The notes beneath the pieces are model-generated. The model made no database searches and was not told the origin of the DNA. It saw nothing but the letters and a program-made list of their open reading frames with translations. Position numbers and translations under genes: made by a program. Below are positions 8,028 through 16,368 of a DNA stretch of 60,104 bases, one piece after another. The stretch spans positions 1 to 60,104 of the forward strand of contig NZ_LLYW01000001.1 in assembly GCF_001484195.1 (NCBI RefSeq), given 5' to 3'. The stretch comes from Thermococcus celericrescens (lineage in GTDB: Archaea > Methanobacteriota_B > Thermococci > Thermococcales > Thermococcaceae). How positions within the stretch are numbered: the stretch's first letter is position 1; each line of letters opens with the position of its first letter.

Positions 8028-9106
8028 CCAAGATCACCACTCCCTTTTGATCTTTGATTCCCATATCTTTTACGGAATCTGACCACAAGGATTCCAACCA
8101 GAGTACCCAGCAAGGTCAGGAACATCCCCGTGGTCATGTAATCCATTTTGAGTGTAAGAGTCGCATAAGTAGTTGAACCAGCAACGACTTTTCCGGTAGT
8201 TTCCCCCTTCCAGCATATCGGAAACAAACACTTTCTGCCTACAATCTTGTATTCTTTTGGGCCAAGTTTAAACTGGGCCGTTCCATCTTTTCCGGTTGTA
8301 TTAACTACAACAGGTCGCGGTTTTTTGTACCTTTCAGGAAACCGCTCCATAAGATACGTGCTCATTACCTTTACAGTTACACCCGAAACGGGCTTATTGT
8401 TTTTGATTGCATTAACAACAATCATTCCCCTCTCAATATATTCATCCGAAACATCTTCCTTGTGGCCAGGATTCATAAGTTCATAAGCCTCAACATGTGA
8501 GAAATTCTTAAGCTTGCCAAATTGTTTGGGATTCACGATAACTGGATTTCTGGGATTGCTGGGATCGAAGATGATCTTGTACTCTCCAACATAATACTCG
8601 GCCCAACTGTGATCTTCTCCAGGAGCTCTCACGACCCTTGCCTTGAATCCTGCCTCATTCATAAGATAAACAAAAACTTCTGCGTATTCCCTGCAATTTG
8701 CAAGTTTTGAATGAAGAACCCACTCTGGAGGAACAGGAAAAACTCCAAAAGGTCGAAACAATCGAATTTCTCCCTGTTTATTCTGATAAAAGCCAAATCC
8801 TGCAAGTACTCTTTCAGCAAAAGGCAATTTCTCCGGCTCTACAGAATATGGATTCGCGAAGTTCTGCTGTTCCCAAGAGTATATTCTCAAGGCCAGCTCA
8901 TTGGGGTTACTCGCATTGAGGCCAATTTGAGTAGCAACATCATTGGTCACATCCTCTCCCTCGAAAGTACCGTACATATATGGGATGAAGACAATAACGA
9001 TGGAAATCCATAAGAAAAGTAGAATGCCATGAATCATGCCCCTTAAAACCTCTCTCCAAGAGAGGTTATGTCTTTTCGTTTGAATTCTCAACAGGTTTAA
9101 CTTCAT
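8024..9106 (-). CDS. Transglutaminase-like membrane protein
   Basis: This 360-residue protein is best started at ATG 9106, which has GGAGGT 10 bases upstream; the longer frame overlaps the previous gene more. One membrane helix (residues about 24-42, [18 protein letters not shown]) is followed by an extracytoplasmic domain. The domain carries a Cys-His-Asp triad of the transglutaminase-like superfamily: [10 protein letters not shown] (Cys about 138), [10 protein letters not shown] (His about 164) and IIFDPSNP (Asp about 180). An Ig-like segment with Gly/Val repeats and a second helix near the C-terminus follow. It may be a protease or cross-linker acting outside the membrane; the substrate is unknown. 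Confidence 0.75.
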   Translation of the reverse strand: MKLNLLRIQTKRHNLSWREVLRGMIHGILLFLWISIVIVFIPYMYGTFEGEDVTNDVATQIGLNASNPNELALRIYSWEQQNFANPYSVEPEKLPFAERVLAGFGFYQNKQGEIRLFRPFGVFPVPPEWVLHSKLANCREYAEVFVYLMNEAGFKARVVRAPGEDHSWAEYYVGEYKIIFDPSNPRNPVIVNPKQFGKLKNFSHVEAYELMNPGHKEDVSDEYIERGMIVVNAIKNNKPVSGVTVKVMSTYLMERFPERYKKPRPVVVNTTGKDGTAQFKLGPKEYKIVGRKCLFPICWKGETTGKVVAGSTTYATLTLKMDYMTTGMFLTLLGTLVGILVVRFRKRYGNQRSKGSGDLG

Positions 9107-9614
9107 TTTTGTCTGGTACCTCCTTTTTGTTTTCTTCTCTTCCCTTACTCTTCTTATTTTGTTTCCACAAAACAGTAAACCCAATTAAATTACCAAGTAG
9201 TGTAAACCCAAGTAGAGTATCAATGCTTATCGAAACCCCAAGAAGCCTTATATAAAGCTTGTTTTCAATATTTTCCAAATGGTACCTGATACTTGAGTTA
9301 AGTTGCTGTATCCTTTGATTGAGAACTGTAATGTTCTGCTTTATCTGGATAAGCTCAAAATTCGTAACGTTTACCGTCATGTTCTCGTAAAGGCCCTTGT
9401 AATAATCTCTTTCCCGTGTAATATTCTCGAGGGTCCGGTTCAATTCCATCAGTTGTTGCTGAAGAATCGATAAGTTCGCTTCACATTCTGCAAGCTTATC
9501 CTCTGGAGTCTGAGAGGCCTGTTGTGGGGAAGTCGTTTGAGGGTCACCTGCCCAAACAAAGGGCACAACAATAAACAAGATCAAAAACATCATGAGTACT
9601 CTCTTCCCTCTCAT
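9066..9614 (-). CDS. Secreted/anchored coiled-coil protein
   Basis: The protein is 182 residues with a signal peptide at the N-terminus (MRGKRVLMMFLILFIVVPF, cleavage likely after VWA). A coiled coil rich in Leu, Glu and Asn-X-Thr sites runs from about residue 40 to 125. A membrane helix (about 130-150, LLGFTLLGNLIGFTVLW) precedes a charged Lys/Glu-rich cytoplasmic tail. It resembles no family I can name. It overlaps the transglutaminase-like gene by 41 bp, and the two probably act together at the cell surface. Confidence 0.7.
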   Translation of the reverse strand: MRGKRVLMMFLILFIVVPFVWAGDPQTTSPQQASQTPEDKLAECEANLSILQQQLMELNRTLENITRERDYYKGLYENMTVNVTNFELIQIKQNITVLNQRIQQLNSSIRYHLENIENKLYIRLLGVSISIDTLLGFTLLGNLIGFTVLWKQNKKSKGREENKKEVPDKNEVKPVENSNEKT

Positions 9615-9623
9615 TCCATCACC

Positions 9624-9941
9624 TCACACCATCCTCCGGTGAAGCTTTGTCATGATGCTGTCCTCCAGTTCTCGGGCCTTATTCTCGGGAAACACCTTTC
9701 CAACTTCCTCCCAGAAAGCGGAGGAGTGATAAGTCGTCTCAGCCTTCAGGTGTGCAAGCTCATGAACGAGCACGTAGAGTATCTCCTCTTCATCCAACTC
9801 CAGCACAGAGGGATCAACCGTAATCGTGCCGTACTTGAATGACACCCTCGCAATGGAAGTCTTCAACGGTCTGACCTTGACTCGTACTTGTCTTTGACAA
9901 CCGAGCAGGTCCTTGGCCTGTTGAAGCAGCTCATCCAACAT
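9624..9941 (-). CDS. YgjP/M48-type zinc metallopeptidase-like protein
   Basis: The protein is 105 residues from ATG 9941, preceded by GAGGTG. The zinc site HELAHLK is at about residues 65-71 and is followed by YHSSAFWEEV, which supplies the third ligand pattern of the YgjP (DUF45/WLM) family. Its start overlaps the hsdR stop by 11 bp. Genes of this family are often found directly downstream of type I hsdR, which fits here, although their job in restriction is not established. It is shorter than free-standing YgjP proteins (about 160-240). Confidence 0.8.
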   Translation of the reverse strand: MLDELLQQAKDLLGCQRQVRVKVRPLKTSIARVSFKYGTITVDPSVLELDEEEILYVLVHELAHLKAETTYHSSAFWEEVGKVFPENKARELEDSIMTKLHRRMV

Positions 9942-12900
9942 GCCTGCGCACCTCTGGGACGATGGACTCCTCCACGAGCTTATCAATCTCTCTTGAGAGC
10001 TCGCGGTACTTCTCAAGCTCATCAAAATCAACCGCCCCGGTGAGGTCATCGAAGAGGGCACTTGAGAGCCGTTTAACAGCCCTTGGATTCAGCTTACGGA
10101 GTCTCTTAAGCTCCCTCTGGAACTTCCGGAGTTCAACGTTCTTGATGCCCAGGTAGTTCTCAACGTAAAATATGACCGATTCAACAAGGGACTCCTGCCA
10201 GCTCCTCCCAGCTTTCTTCTTCTCGTAATCCTCTGACTGCCTCTCAAGGAGTTCCAGCTGCTTCTTAAGGGCCTTAAGATCCAGATTTCTGTTGAGCCAC
10301 TCCTCGAGGAGGCGGTTGAGCCTCTCCAAAATTGCCTTGTAAACAGGATCATGGGCGTTGTCCTCTGCCTGATAATACAGCCTGTAAAACCTTGCAACAA
10401 TCTCAAAAGATGCCTCACTGCCAGAGAGTTCTCCGAGCCTCACCTTCACGAGCTCTCTCATCGGTCCGACTTCCATGTGCTCGTGGACAAACCGAAGTAG
10501 GTCATCCCAGAACTTGTTCTTTTTACCAGTGAAGCCCACAAGCCTCACAAATGTGGAGTAAACAGTCCCCACTGCAATCATGTCATCCATGTAAGCAAGT
10601 CTCGCCGGATGGGCACCGAGGGAGCGATACATTGAAAGGGTCTCCCTGAGCTCATTGAAGAGCCTCACGGCCCTCGGTTCGTTGCCCTTGAAATCAAGGG
10701 CAATCGGTGCGAGGATGTTCCGAATTCTGGCCATTTCGTCCTCAAGTTCCTTCCACCTGCCCTGTTTTCTGAAGGCTTTGATGATATCAACCTCGATTCC
10801 AATCTCCGAAAGCTCCCGTTTAACCTTCTCAAGCTTGTCCTCAAACTCCTTGACCTTCTCCTCAATACTCCTGGCAAAATTGCGCTGGAAGTCTTCCAGG
10901 ACTCTCGGGTCCTGCTTGGCGAGCATTTCGTAAATGCTCTTTACCCTGATAACCGCGGGTAGTAGACCAACACCATCCACAACAAGTCCGCTCTCTTTAC
11001 CTGGATATGGCCTGTTAACTCTCGTAACGGCCTGTAAAAGTCTGTGCTCAAAAATTGGCTTGTAGAGATACATCGTCCGCAGAATTGGAGCGTCAAAGCC
11101 CGTGAGAAGCATATCCGTAACGATGAGAACCTTTGGATAATCCTCCTCCTGGAACCACTCCACGATAAGCTTGTTGATACTGTCGTAATCCTTCTTCTGG
11201 AACTCCCTCCTCGTTTTAAGCCACTTCTTAAACTCCTCAATAACCTCGCTGGTCTCGTTATGCTGGTAAGTCATGACAACCTCTGAGAGCCTTTCCGCGT
11301 TCTGACAGAGCTCCCTGAAGTGCTCCGCAACGTCATGCTTCCCTTCACTCTCAAGAACTTCAATCTGGGAGCAGAAGTAGTTCTTAAACGCCCTGTCAAG
11401 GGCTCTCTTGAAGTGCACACAGGCTTCTCTGTTAACCGCCACAACCATCGCCTTGAACTGGAAGCCCATCGTGTCATCGTAGATTCTCTTGGCAATGTAC
11501 TCAGCAAAGCGTTCAATCTCCTTCGGGCTCTCAAGGAACACCCTTGACTTCCTCAACTCCTCAGCGAGCTCCTTCGAGCTCATCTTCAAGCTTTTCTTTC
11601 GGCCCATCAGGAAGGCTTCAACCTCTTCAGGGTCATTCATCTGGTAGGCATCAATGAATGCCTTCAGCTTGTTCTCATCGAGGGCAATGGACACGTCCTC
11701 CTCTTCAATAACCTCGTGGATAATGTCAAGGGTAAAGCCATCCCTGATTGAGTCGCTGATGAAGTAAACGTCGAGGAAGTACTCACCATCCTCTGGATAC
11801 GCAAACTCCTGGAAGGTGTTTCTGCTACGCTTGAATATCGGCGTCCCAGTGAAACCGAAGAACATTGCCCTCGGGAAGAGGCTCCTCATAACAGCAGCGA
11901 GCCTGCCATACTGCGTTCTGTGAGCTTCGTCAATGAGGAAGAGAACCTCCGGCTTTTTAACGGCCTTCTCTGCCTCAAACCTTTCCTCTCCCCGGACCTT
12001 CTTCACCCTCACGAGGTCCTTAAACTTTCCATACTGGAACTTTTGAATTGTCGTTATGTGCAGGCCAGTTGGAATGACCCTCCCTGTTTCCTCGCTTTTC
12101 ATCATTTCCTCAATGCGTTTCCTCAGCTCACCGATGTTCTTTATGACGTCAAAATGGCTCCGGAACTCGTTGTCCTCAACGGCCTCAAAAACCCCCGAGT
12201 GCTGATCTTTGAGATCAGTCCTGTCAACAACGAAGAAGACGACAGGATTCCTTCCCTTGTACTTATTGAGGAACCAGTTGGCGACGAAGAACATTATAAA
12301 AGTCTTACCGCTTCCCTGCCACTGCCAAACAAGCCCATTCTTCTTGTCGCTCTCCCTCGAGAGGTATTCCTCAATTCTCGCGATTATCCGCCTCGTTGCC
12401 CTGTACTGATTCCACCGGGCGATGACCTTGATTCTTTTGGCCCCTTTCTCGTTCTTCTTGAAGAAGAAGGTATAATACCTCAGCACGTCGAGGAGCCTCA
12501 CGGGGGAGAGCAGGTCGAAGATGTCCGGCTTTTCCTCGTTTGGATACCTCCACTCGAAGGCAGGGGCCCCGCCGGAATCCCTCGGCATCGTTGGAGTGTA
12601 AAGCTGTTTGTCCCCGTAGGCAACCCCAAACTGAACGAACCTGAAAAGGGGCTTTGAGTATCGTTCATACTTCCTTATTTGAGTTAATGCCTCCTCTTCC
12701 GTGCCATGAACCTTTGACCATCTTCTCCACTCAACATCCTCAAGCTCGACGATTCCCTTCGCTTTCGCCTCAATGATGACCACGGGGATTCCATTAATGA
12801 AGAGAGTAAAGTCGGGTTTTATGTTCTCAGGAAAGCCGGGAAACTTGGCCTCGTGAAGGAAAAAGAAGACGTTGTTCGAAGGATTGTCATAATCAACGAG

Positions 12901-13245
12901 GACTACCCGGTCGTGCTTTCCAAGGGCAATAAGCGAGAGGCCATACTTGAGGTATTCAAGCATCTCCACTTCATTCGAAGACTCGAGCTTCTGCTTTATC
13001 TCTTCCCATACTTTACCCTCTTCCTCCTCGGTAAGGTTTGCGAAAAATGCCCTGTTGAGCTCCCGTATCTTCTCCTCCAGCACGTCCCACAGAAGAAGCC
13101 CCCCGATCGAATCCCCCAGCCCGCTGTATTCATCCAACATTTTATGTTCTTCAATCCCAAACTTCTCGTTGCCGTCTTCCCACCCGATTCTCAGAAGGTT
13201 CTCTTTAATCTCCCGATGAACCACTGACTCAGGTATCAGGGCCAT
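9931..13245 (-). CDS. hsdR: Type I restriction enzyme, R (endonuclease/translocase) subunit
   Basis: This 1104-residue subunit cuts unmodified DNA after ATP-driven translocation. The N-terminal nuclease has the PD-(D/E)xK pattern KPDFTLFINGIPVVIIEAK near residues 145-163. The SF2 motor follows: Walker A WQGSGKTF near 315, FLIDEAHRTQYG near 438, GFTGTPIF near 465, LLTGFDAP near 715, and QAVTRVNRP near 740. A helical C-terminal part binds the methylase. The start has GAGGTGAGAGG upstream and overlaps the nucleotidyltransferase stop by 17 bp. It shares an operon with that gene rather than following hsdS directly. Confidence 0.95.
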   Translation of the reverse strand: MALIPESVVHREIKENLLRIGWEDGNEKFGIEEHKMLDEYSGLGDSIGGLLLWDVLEEKIRELNRAFFANLTEEEEGKVWEEIKQKLESSNEVEMLEYLKYGLSLIALGKHDRVVLVDYDNPSNNVFFFLHEAKFPGFPENIKPDFTLFINGIPVVIIEAKAKGIVELEDVEWRRWSKVHGTEEEALTQIRKYERYSKPLFRFVQFGVAYGDKQLYTPTMPRDSGGAPAFEWRYPNEEKPDIFDLLSPVRLLDVLRYYTFFFKKNEKGAKRIKVIARWNQYRATRRIIARIEEYLSRESDKKNGLVWQWQGSGKTFIMFFVANWFLNKYKGRNPVVFFVVDRTDLKDQHSGVFEAVEDNEFRSHFDVIKNIGELRKRIEEMMKSEETGRVIPTGLHITTIQKFQYGKFKDLVRVKKVRGEERFEAEKAVKKPEVLFLIDEAHRTQYGRLAAVMRSLFPRAMFFGFTGTPIFKRSRNTFQEFAYPEDGEYFLDVYFISDSIRDGFTLDIIHEVIEEEDVSIALDENKLKAFIDAYQMNDPEEVEAFLMGRKKSLKMSSKELAEELRKSRVFLESPKEIERFAEYIAKRIYDDTMGFQFKAMVVAVNREACVHFKRALDRAFKNYFCSQIEVLESEGKHDVAEHFRELCQNAERLSEVVMTYQHNETSEVIEEFKKWLKTRREFQKKDYDSINKLIVEWFQEEDYPKVLIVTDMLLTGFDAPILRTMYLYKPIFEHRLLQAVTRVNRPYPGKESGLVVDGVGLLPAVIRVKSIYEMLAKQDPRVLEDFQRNFARSIEEKVKEFEDKLEKVKRELSEIGIEVDIIKAFRKQGRWKELEDEMARIRNILAPIALDFKGNEPRAVRLFNELRETLSMYRSLGAHPARLAYMDDMIAVGTVYSTFVRLVGFTGKKNKFWDDLLRFVHEHMEVGPMRELVKVRLGELSGSEASFEIVARFYRLYYQAEDNAHDPVYKAILERLNRLLEEWLNRNLDLKALKKQLELLERQSEDYEKKKAGRSWQESLVESVIFYVENYLGIKNVELRKFQRELKRLRKLNPRAVKRLSSALFDDLTGAVDFDELEKYRELSREIDKLVEESIVPEVRRHVG

Positions 13246-13987
13246 ACCCTCTCACCTCTGATCCAGATAACAACTCCTCAAGGGAATTAATAAACTTATC
13301 CAACCCGGAACTCCTCAGGCCTCTCTCCTTCAGGATCGCCCGAACGCCCCTCATCTTCTCAAGGAAGAGACCCATAAGGTATTCAAATCTCTCTGACTCG
13401 ATGACTTTCTTCTGGGCTTCAACCTCCTCCAGAACAACATCAAAGTCAATCCCCATCTCAAGGAGCCTCATAATGTCGTCAATGTCCTTCGAACGGCCCA
13501 GAGAGGTTACGCCCTTGAACAGGAAGATATCTTCAGGAGAAACGAGGTGAACCTTAAGCCTCTTCAGCCCTTTGAACTCTTCTGGGATGAAAGCTCTCTC
13601 CATAACCCCCTTCGTGAGGGTTATCCCTCTTAAAACCCTCTTGACGAACACATCAAGGTTGAAATCTCCCAGTTCAGGATCCAGCTTTTTGTAAACTGAA
13701 TAAGCCCCGAGCTTTCTCTGATACTCATGCTCGGCGACCTTAATGTAGATAACCAACCCCTTGCTCGTCCTCAACTCCGGTGATGGATCGGTGAGAACCC
13801 CTTCCAGACGGCTCAAGGCACTGAGGCTCTCAACGACAACATCCACGTCAGCAGTCGCTGGCTTGAGACCCCTTAAAGCGAGATTTCCACCCCCGATTAA
13901 GTAGAGATGAATCTCCCCCGAGCCCATGAGCCGGGCTTTCTCATCAACGAGCCAAAACTCCTCAATCAGTCTTTCCCTCGTTATCAT
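13229..13987 (-). CDS. Nucleotidyltransferase-fold protein (AbiEii/DUF6036-like)
   Basis: The protein is 252 residues from ATG 13987, with GGAGGTC nine bases upstream. Near the N-terminus IHLYLIGGGNLALRG and, about 10 residues on, TADVDVVV form the G-G-N / D-x-D catalytic pattern of the pol-beta-like nucleotidyltransferases of the DUF6036 and AbiEii group. A second acidic stretch (LDVFVKRV) follows. The ATG lies inside the end of the HTH gene, and its own end overlaps hsdR. HTH plus nucleotidyltransferase is the layout of AbiE-type toxin-antitoxin pairs, so this may be the toxin; that role is inference. Confidence 0.7.
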   Translation of the reverse strand: MITRERLIEEFWLVDEKARLMGSGEIHLYLIGGGNLALRGLKPATADVDVVVESLSALSRLEGVLTDPSPELRTSKGLVIYIKVAEHEYQRKLGAYSVYKKLDPELGDFNLDVFVKRVLRGITLTKGVMERAFIPEEFKGLKRLKVHLVSPEDIFLFKGVTSLGRSKDIDDIMRLLEMGIDFDVVLEEVEAQKKVIESERFEYLMGLFLEKMRGVRAILKERGLRSSGLDKFINSLEELLSGSEVRGYGPDT

Positions 13988-14909
13988 CGCATTGACCTCC
14001 AAAATACTCTCTGCAGAGTTCGTTAACCTCTTCACGGGAAGGGAACGGGTACGGCTTGTCTACTCCACCCAGGTATTCAAGAAGGTCCTCAACGAGGGCC
14101 GAGACTCCAAACTTCGCCCCGAGTCTCTTGAACTGTTTTACATCAAAGTGCTGGGCCTTCAGGATAACGAGAGCATAGAGAATTTCCCTTGCCCCTGAAC
14201 CGAGCTTCAGGGCATGAACGACAACCTCCTCAAGAGTCAGAGCCTTTGAAGGCCAGTAATAATGGTAAACGCCCGCAGAGATAAGTGGCAACCCGTAATC
14301 AGAGAAACGAGCGAGACCAGTGAGCTGAAAGTTATCGAAGCTCTTTCCCCTGTAGGAGTCCGTTGCCAGTATAAACTCTCCCACACCGCTCCAGGCTACA
14401 GACGCTTTGGGGTCAAACTCCTTCGCCTTTATCGAGTTCTGAAGGTAAAAGTACTCCTCAGCGAAGGCCTTGAGATCCGCAAAACGTTCGCTCAGGAAGT
14501 AACCTTCTCTCCTTTTCCCCACGATGAGCCGTTCCATAAGCTCGTTAAGAATTCTGTGAAGTGTGGCCCTGCCTACTCTGGCCTTAAGCTGGAGAAGCCA
14601 GGGAGGCTGAGGTTCTCTTACCTCAAGGGCAGCAAGAACTTTGAGGCTGTTCCCGGCCAGCAGAGACTCAATGTTGAGGAAGGAGTACTTCACTTTTATG
14701 CTTCTCAGAAGGTCGTTAACTTTGTTCTCCACCGGTTTGACAACGAGAGGCTTCTTTCCTTCGAACTCAACGAGGCTCTTCTTATTAAGGGAACTGAGGA
14801 GGACTGAGAGCGTGGCCTTGGAGAGGCCGAGTTCCTCAGATAACTCTCTCAATGTTCTGGGTTCATCCAGTGCAAGGAGTACCTTGAGCTCGGCCTTTGT
14901 GAGTGTCAT
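13962..14909 (-). CDS. Winged-HTH protein, probable antitoxin/regulator
   Basis: This 315-residue protein has an N-terminal winged helix (LRELSEELGLSKATLSVLLSS, residues about 17-38). A second HTH-like stretch around residues 110-140 is followed by a C-terminal domain of about 170 residues with no motif I recognise. It overlaps the following nucleotidyltransferase by 26 bp. Its own start lies at the edge of a long inverted repeat (14909-14958), so it probably represses its own promoter. AbiEi antitoxins have the same order and kind of fold, but identity cannot be judged by eye. Confidence 0.68.
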   Translation of the reverse strand: MTLTKAELKVLLALDEPRTLRELSEELGLSKATLSVLLSSLNKKSLVEFEGKKPLVVKPVENKVNDLLRSIKVKYSFLNIESLLAGNSLKVLAALEVREPQPPWLLQLKARVGRATLHRILNELMERLIVGKRREGYFLSERFADLKAFAEEYFYLQNSIKAKEFDPKASVAWSGVGEFILATDSYRGKSFDNFQLTGLARFSDYGLPLISAGVYHYYWPSKALTLEEVVVHALKLGSGAREILYALVILKAQHFDVKQFKRLGAKFGVSALVEDLLEYLGGVDKPYPFPSREEVNELCREYFGGQCDDNEGKTD

Positions 14910-14958
14910 GTCTCAAACTTCCAAACAATTTTATAAAAACGTTTGGATTTTTGAGACA
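14909..14958 (-). promoter_or_regulatory. Operator/promoter with nested inverted repeat
   Basis: TGTCTCAAA (14909-14917) and CCAAAC (14921-14926) are matched by GTTTGG (14941-14946) and TTTGAGACA (14950-14958). A TATA box (TTTTATAAAA, 14929-14938) sits in the centre. The two arms thus flank the TATA box and reach into the start codon of the HTH gene. Confidence 0.65.
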
Positions 14959-15042
14959 GAAAAAGATATTAATATCTCAGCCAACAAACCTTAAAGAGGA
15001 ATGAAGGTGGGGGTCGCCCGGAGGGGACCAGCCACCTGACCT

Positions 15043-16368
15043 TCATCTCACCCTGATCTCCCCCGTGAGGAGCTTCTCCATTACGGCCTTCTTCATGCGC
15101 TCCAGCTTCTCCTTCTTCGCCCTCTTGGCTTCAATGGCTTCGTCAATTGTCCTGAGGATTTCGGCGATTTTCTTCTGCTCTTCGAGAGGTGGGAGTGGAA
15201 GTTTTACCGCCAGAAGATCTGCTTTTCTTATGCCAGCCTGTCCCACATGCCTTATTGCGATCTGCTTGAAATACTTCATCTGCCAAAGGCGAATGAAATT
15301 GTACACCAGCCACTCGGGTATTGTTATGTCTTCTTTGACTCGAATACGGGTTATGTGATTGCTGTAAGTGCAAAAATCACATTCTCCCCTGAAGACGGCA
15401 CTCTTTCCAAGTAAGTCAACACTGTTTGTATTGTTAAACAAAACATCACCTGGCTTCAAAAGATAATCTTCAATGTTTTTGTTCCTGGGTATGGGAACTT
15501 TTAAGTAATGGTCAAGCACAACTCGCCCATCGGTTGTTATGTTGTTCATTCTGAGCTGGATTATTCCATTTTCATCTCTTTTTCCGCTTGCAAAGCCCGG
15601 TTTTGCTTCGATTATAACATCCTCGACTTTCTTAACTTCCCACTCCTCTGGAATCCTGACCTTCCTGCCGTTGAGCTCAACCTCCTTGAAGCGGGTGTGG
15701 TTGATGCCCTGGGTGAGAAGCCTCTCCATTGAGCCCTTCTTGAGCCTCTCAAGCTTCGCGATGCTCTCATCAACGGCCTGGATTGCCTCGTCGATCGTGC
15801 GGAGAACCTCGGCGATTTTCTTCTGTTCGGAGAGTGGTGGGAGGGGGAGTTTTATCTTTGAAAGCTCCTTACGAGAGATCCCCTTTATTGTGGTTCCACG
15901 AGCCGAAGCAATTATTAATCTGGCTACGAGAGGGGATGTTATGACTCTGACAGCGTACTCTGGCTCAATTTTTTCACTTTTCAAGATAATCCCAGTTAAA
16001 TCTTGGTTTATCGCAACATCAATTTTGGTTATCGCGGCCTTTCCAAGTCCAACGCGGGTTGCAACGATAATATGCCCCTTGGGAACAATGTTGGTTGAAC
16101 TGTTCTTAAGGCCAAGCTCTGTGATGTATTTTTCACCCTCAGTAATGTAGTACCCAGAGATTATTGCACTTGTAATCCAAGGAATTTTACCCCCCCAATA
16201 TTCAGGCTTTTTGGTGGAAGGAGTACCTCCCCCAAGGAATTTCTCTGCAACATCCCCAAGCTCGACAACTTCCCACTCCTCCGGAATCCTGACCTTCCTG
16301 CCGTTAAGCTCGACCTCCTTGAACCTCGTCTCCCTGTAAAACTGAAAAGCGGGAAGGGCCTCACTCAT
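15043..16368 (-). CDS. hsdS: Type I restriction-modification specificity subunit
   Basis: The 441-residue subunit starts at ATG 16368, overlapping the hsdM stop by 8 bp. It has the usual two target-recognition domains, each opening with the same block (ELNGRKVRIPEEWEV) and each followed by a conserved helical spacer (LPPLSEQKKIAEVLRTIDEAI and LPPLEEQKKIAEILRTIDEAI). The first domain spans about residues 30-190 and the second about 235-400. It fixes the bipartite DNA sequence for methylation and cutting. The matching nucleotide repeats could allow recombination that swaps half-specificities. Confidence 0.93.
   Translation of the reverse strand: MSEALPAFQFYRETRFKEVELNGRKVRIPEEWEVVELGDVAEKFLGGGTPSTKKPEYWGGKIPWITSAIISGYYITEGEKYITELGLKNSSTNIVPKGHIIVATRVGLGKAAITKIDVAINQDLTGIILKSEKIEPEYAVRVITSPLVARLIIASARGTTIKGISRKELSKIKLPLPPLSEQKKIAEVLRTIDEAIQAVDESIAKLERLKKGSMERLLTQGINHTRFKEVELNGRKVRIPEEWEVKKVEDVIIEAKPGFASGKRDENGIIQLRMNNITTDGRVVLDHYLKVPIPRNKNIEDYLLKPGDVLFNNTNSVDLLGKSAVFRGECDFCTYSNHITRIRVKEDITIPEWLVYNFIRLWQMKYFKQIAIRHVGQAGIRKADLLAVKLPLPPLEEQKKIAEILRTIDEAIEAKRAKKEKLERMKKAVMEKLLTGEIRVR
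15636..15692 (-). repeat. hsdS internal repeat, copy 2
   Basis: About 55 bp encoding the RKVRIPEEWEV block before the second recognition domain. It is nearly identical to 16268-16323. Confidence 0.75.
16268..16323 (-). repeat. hsdS internal repeat, copy 1
   Basis: This is the counterpart of 15636-15692, before the first recognition domain. The copies differ at only a few positions. Confidence 0.75.
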
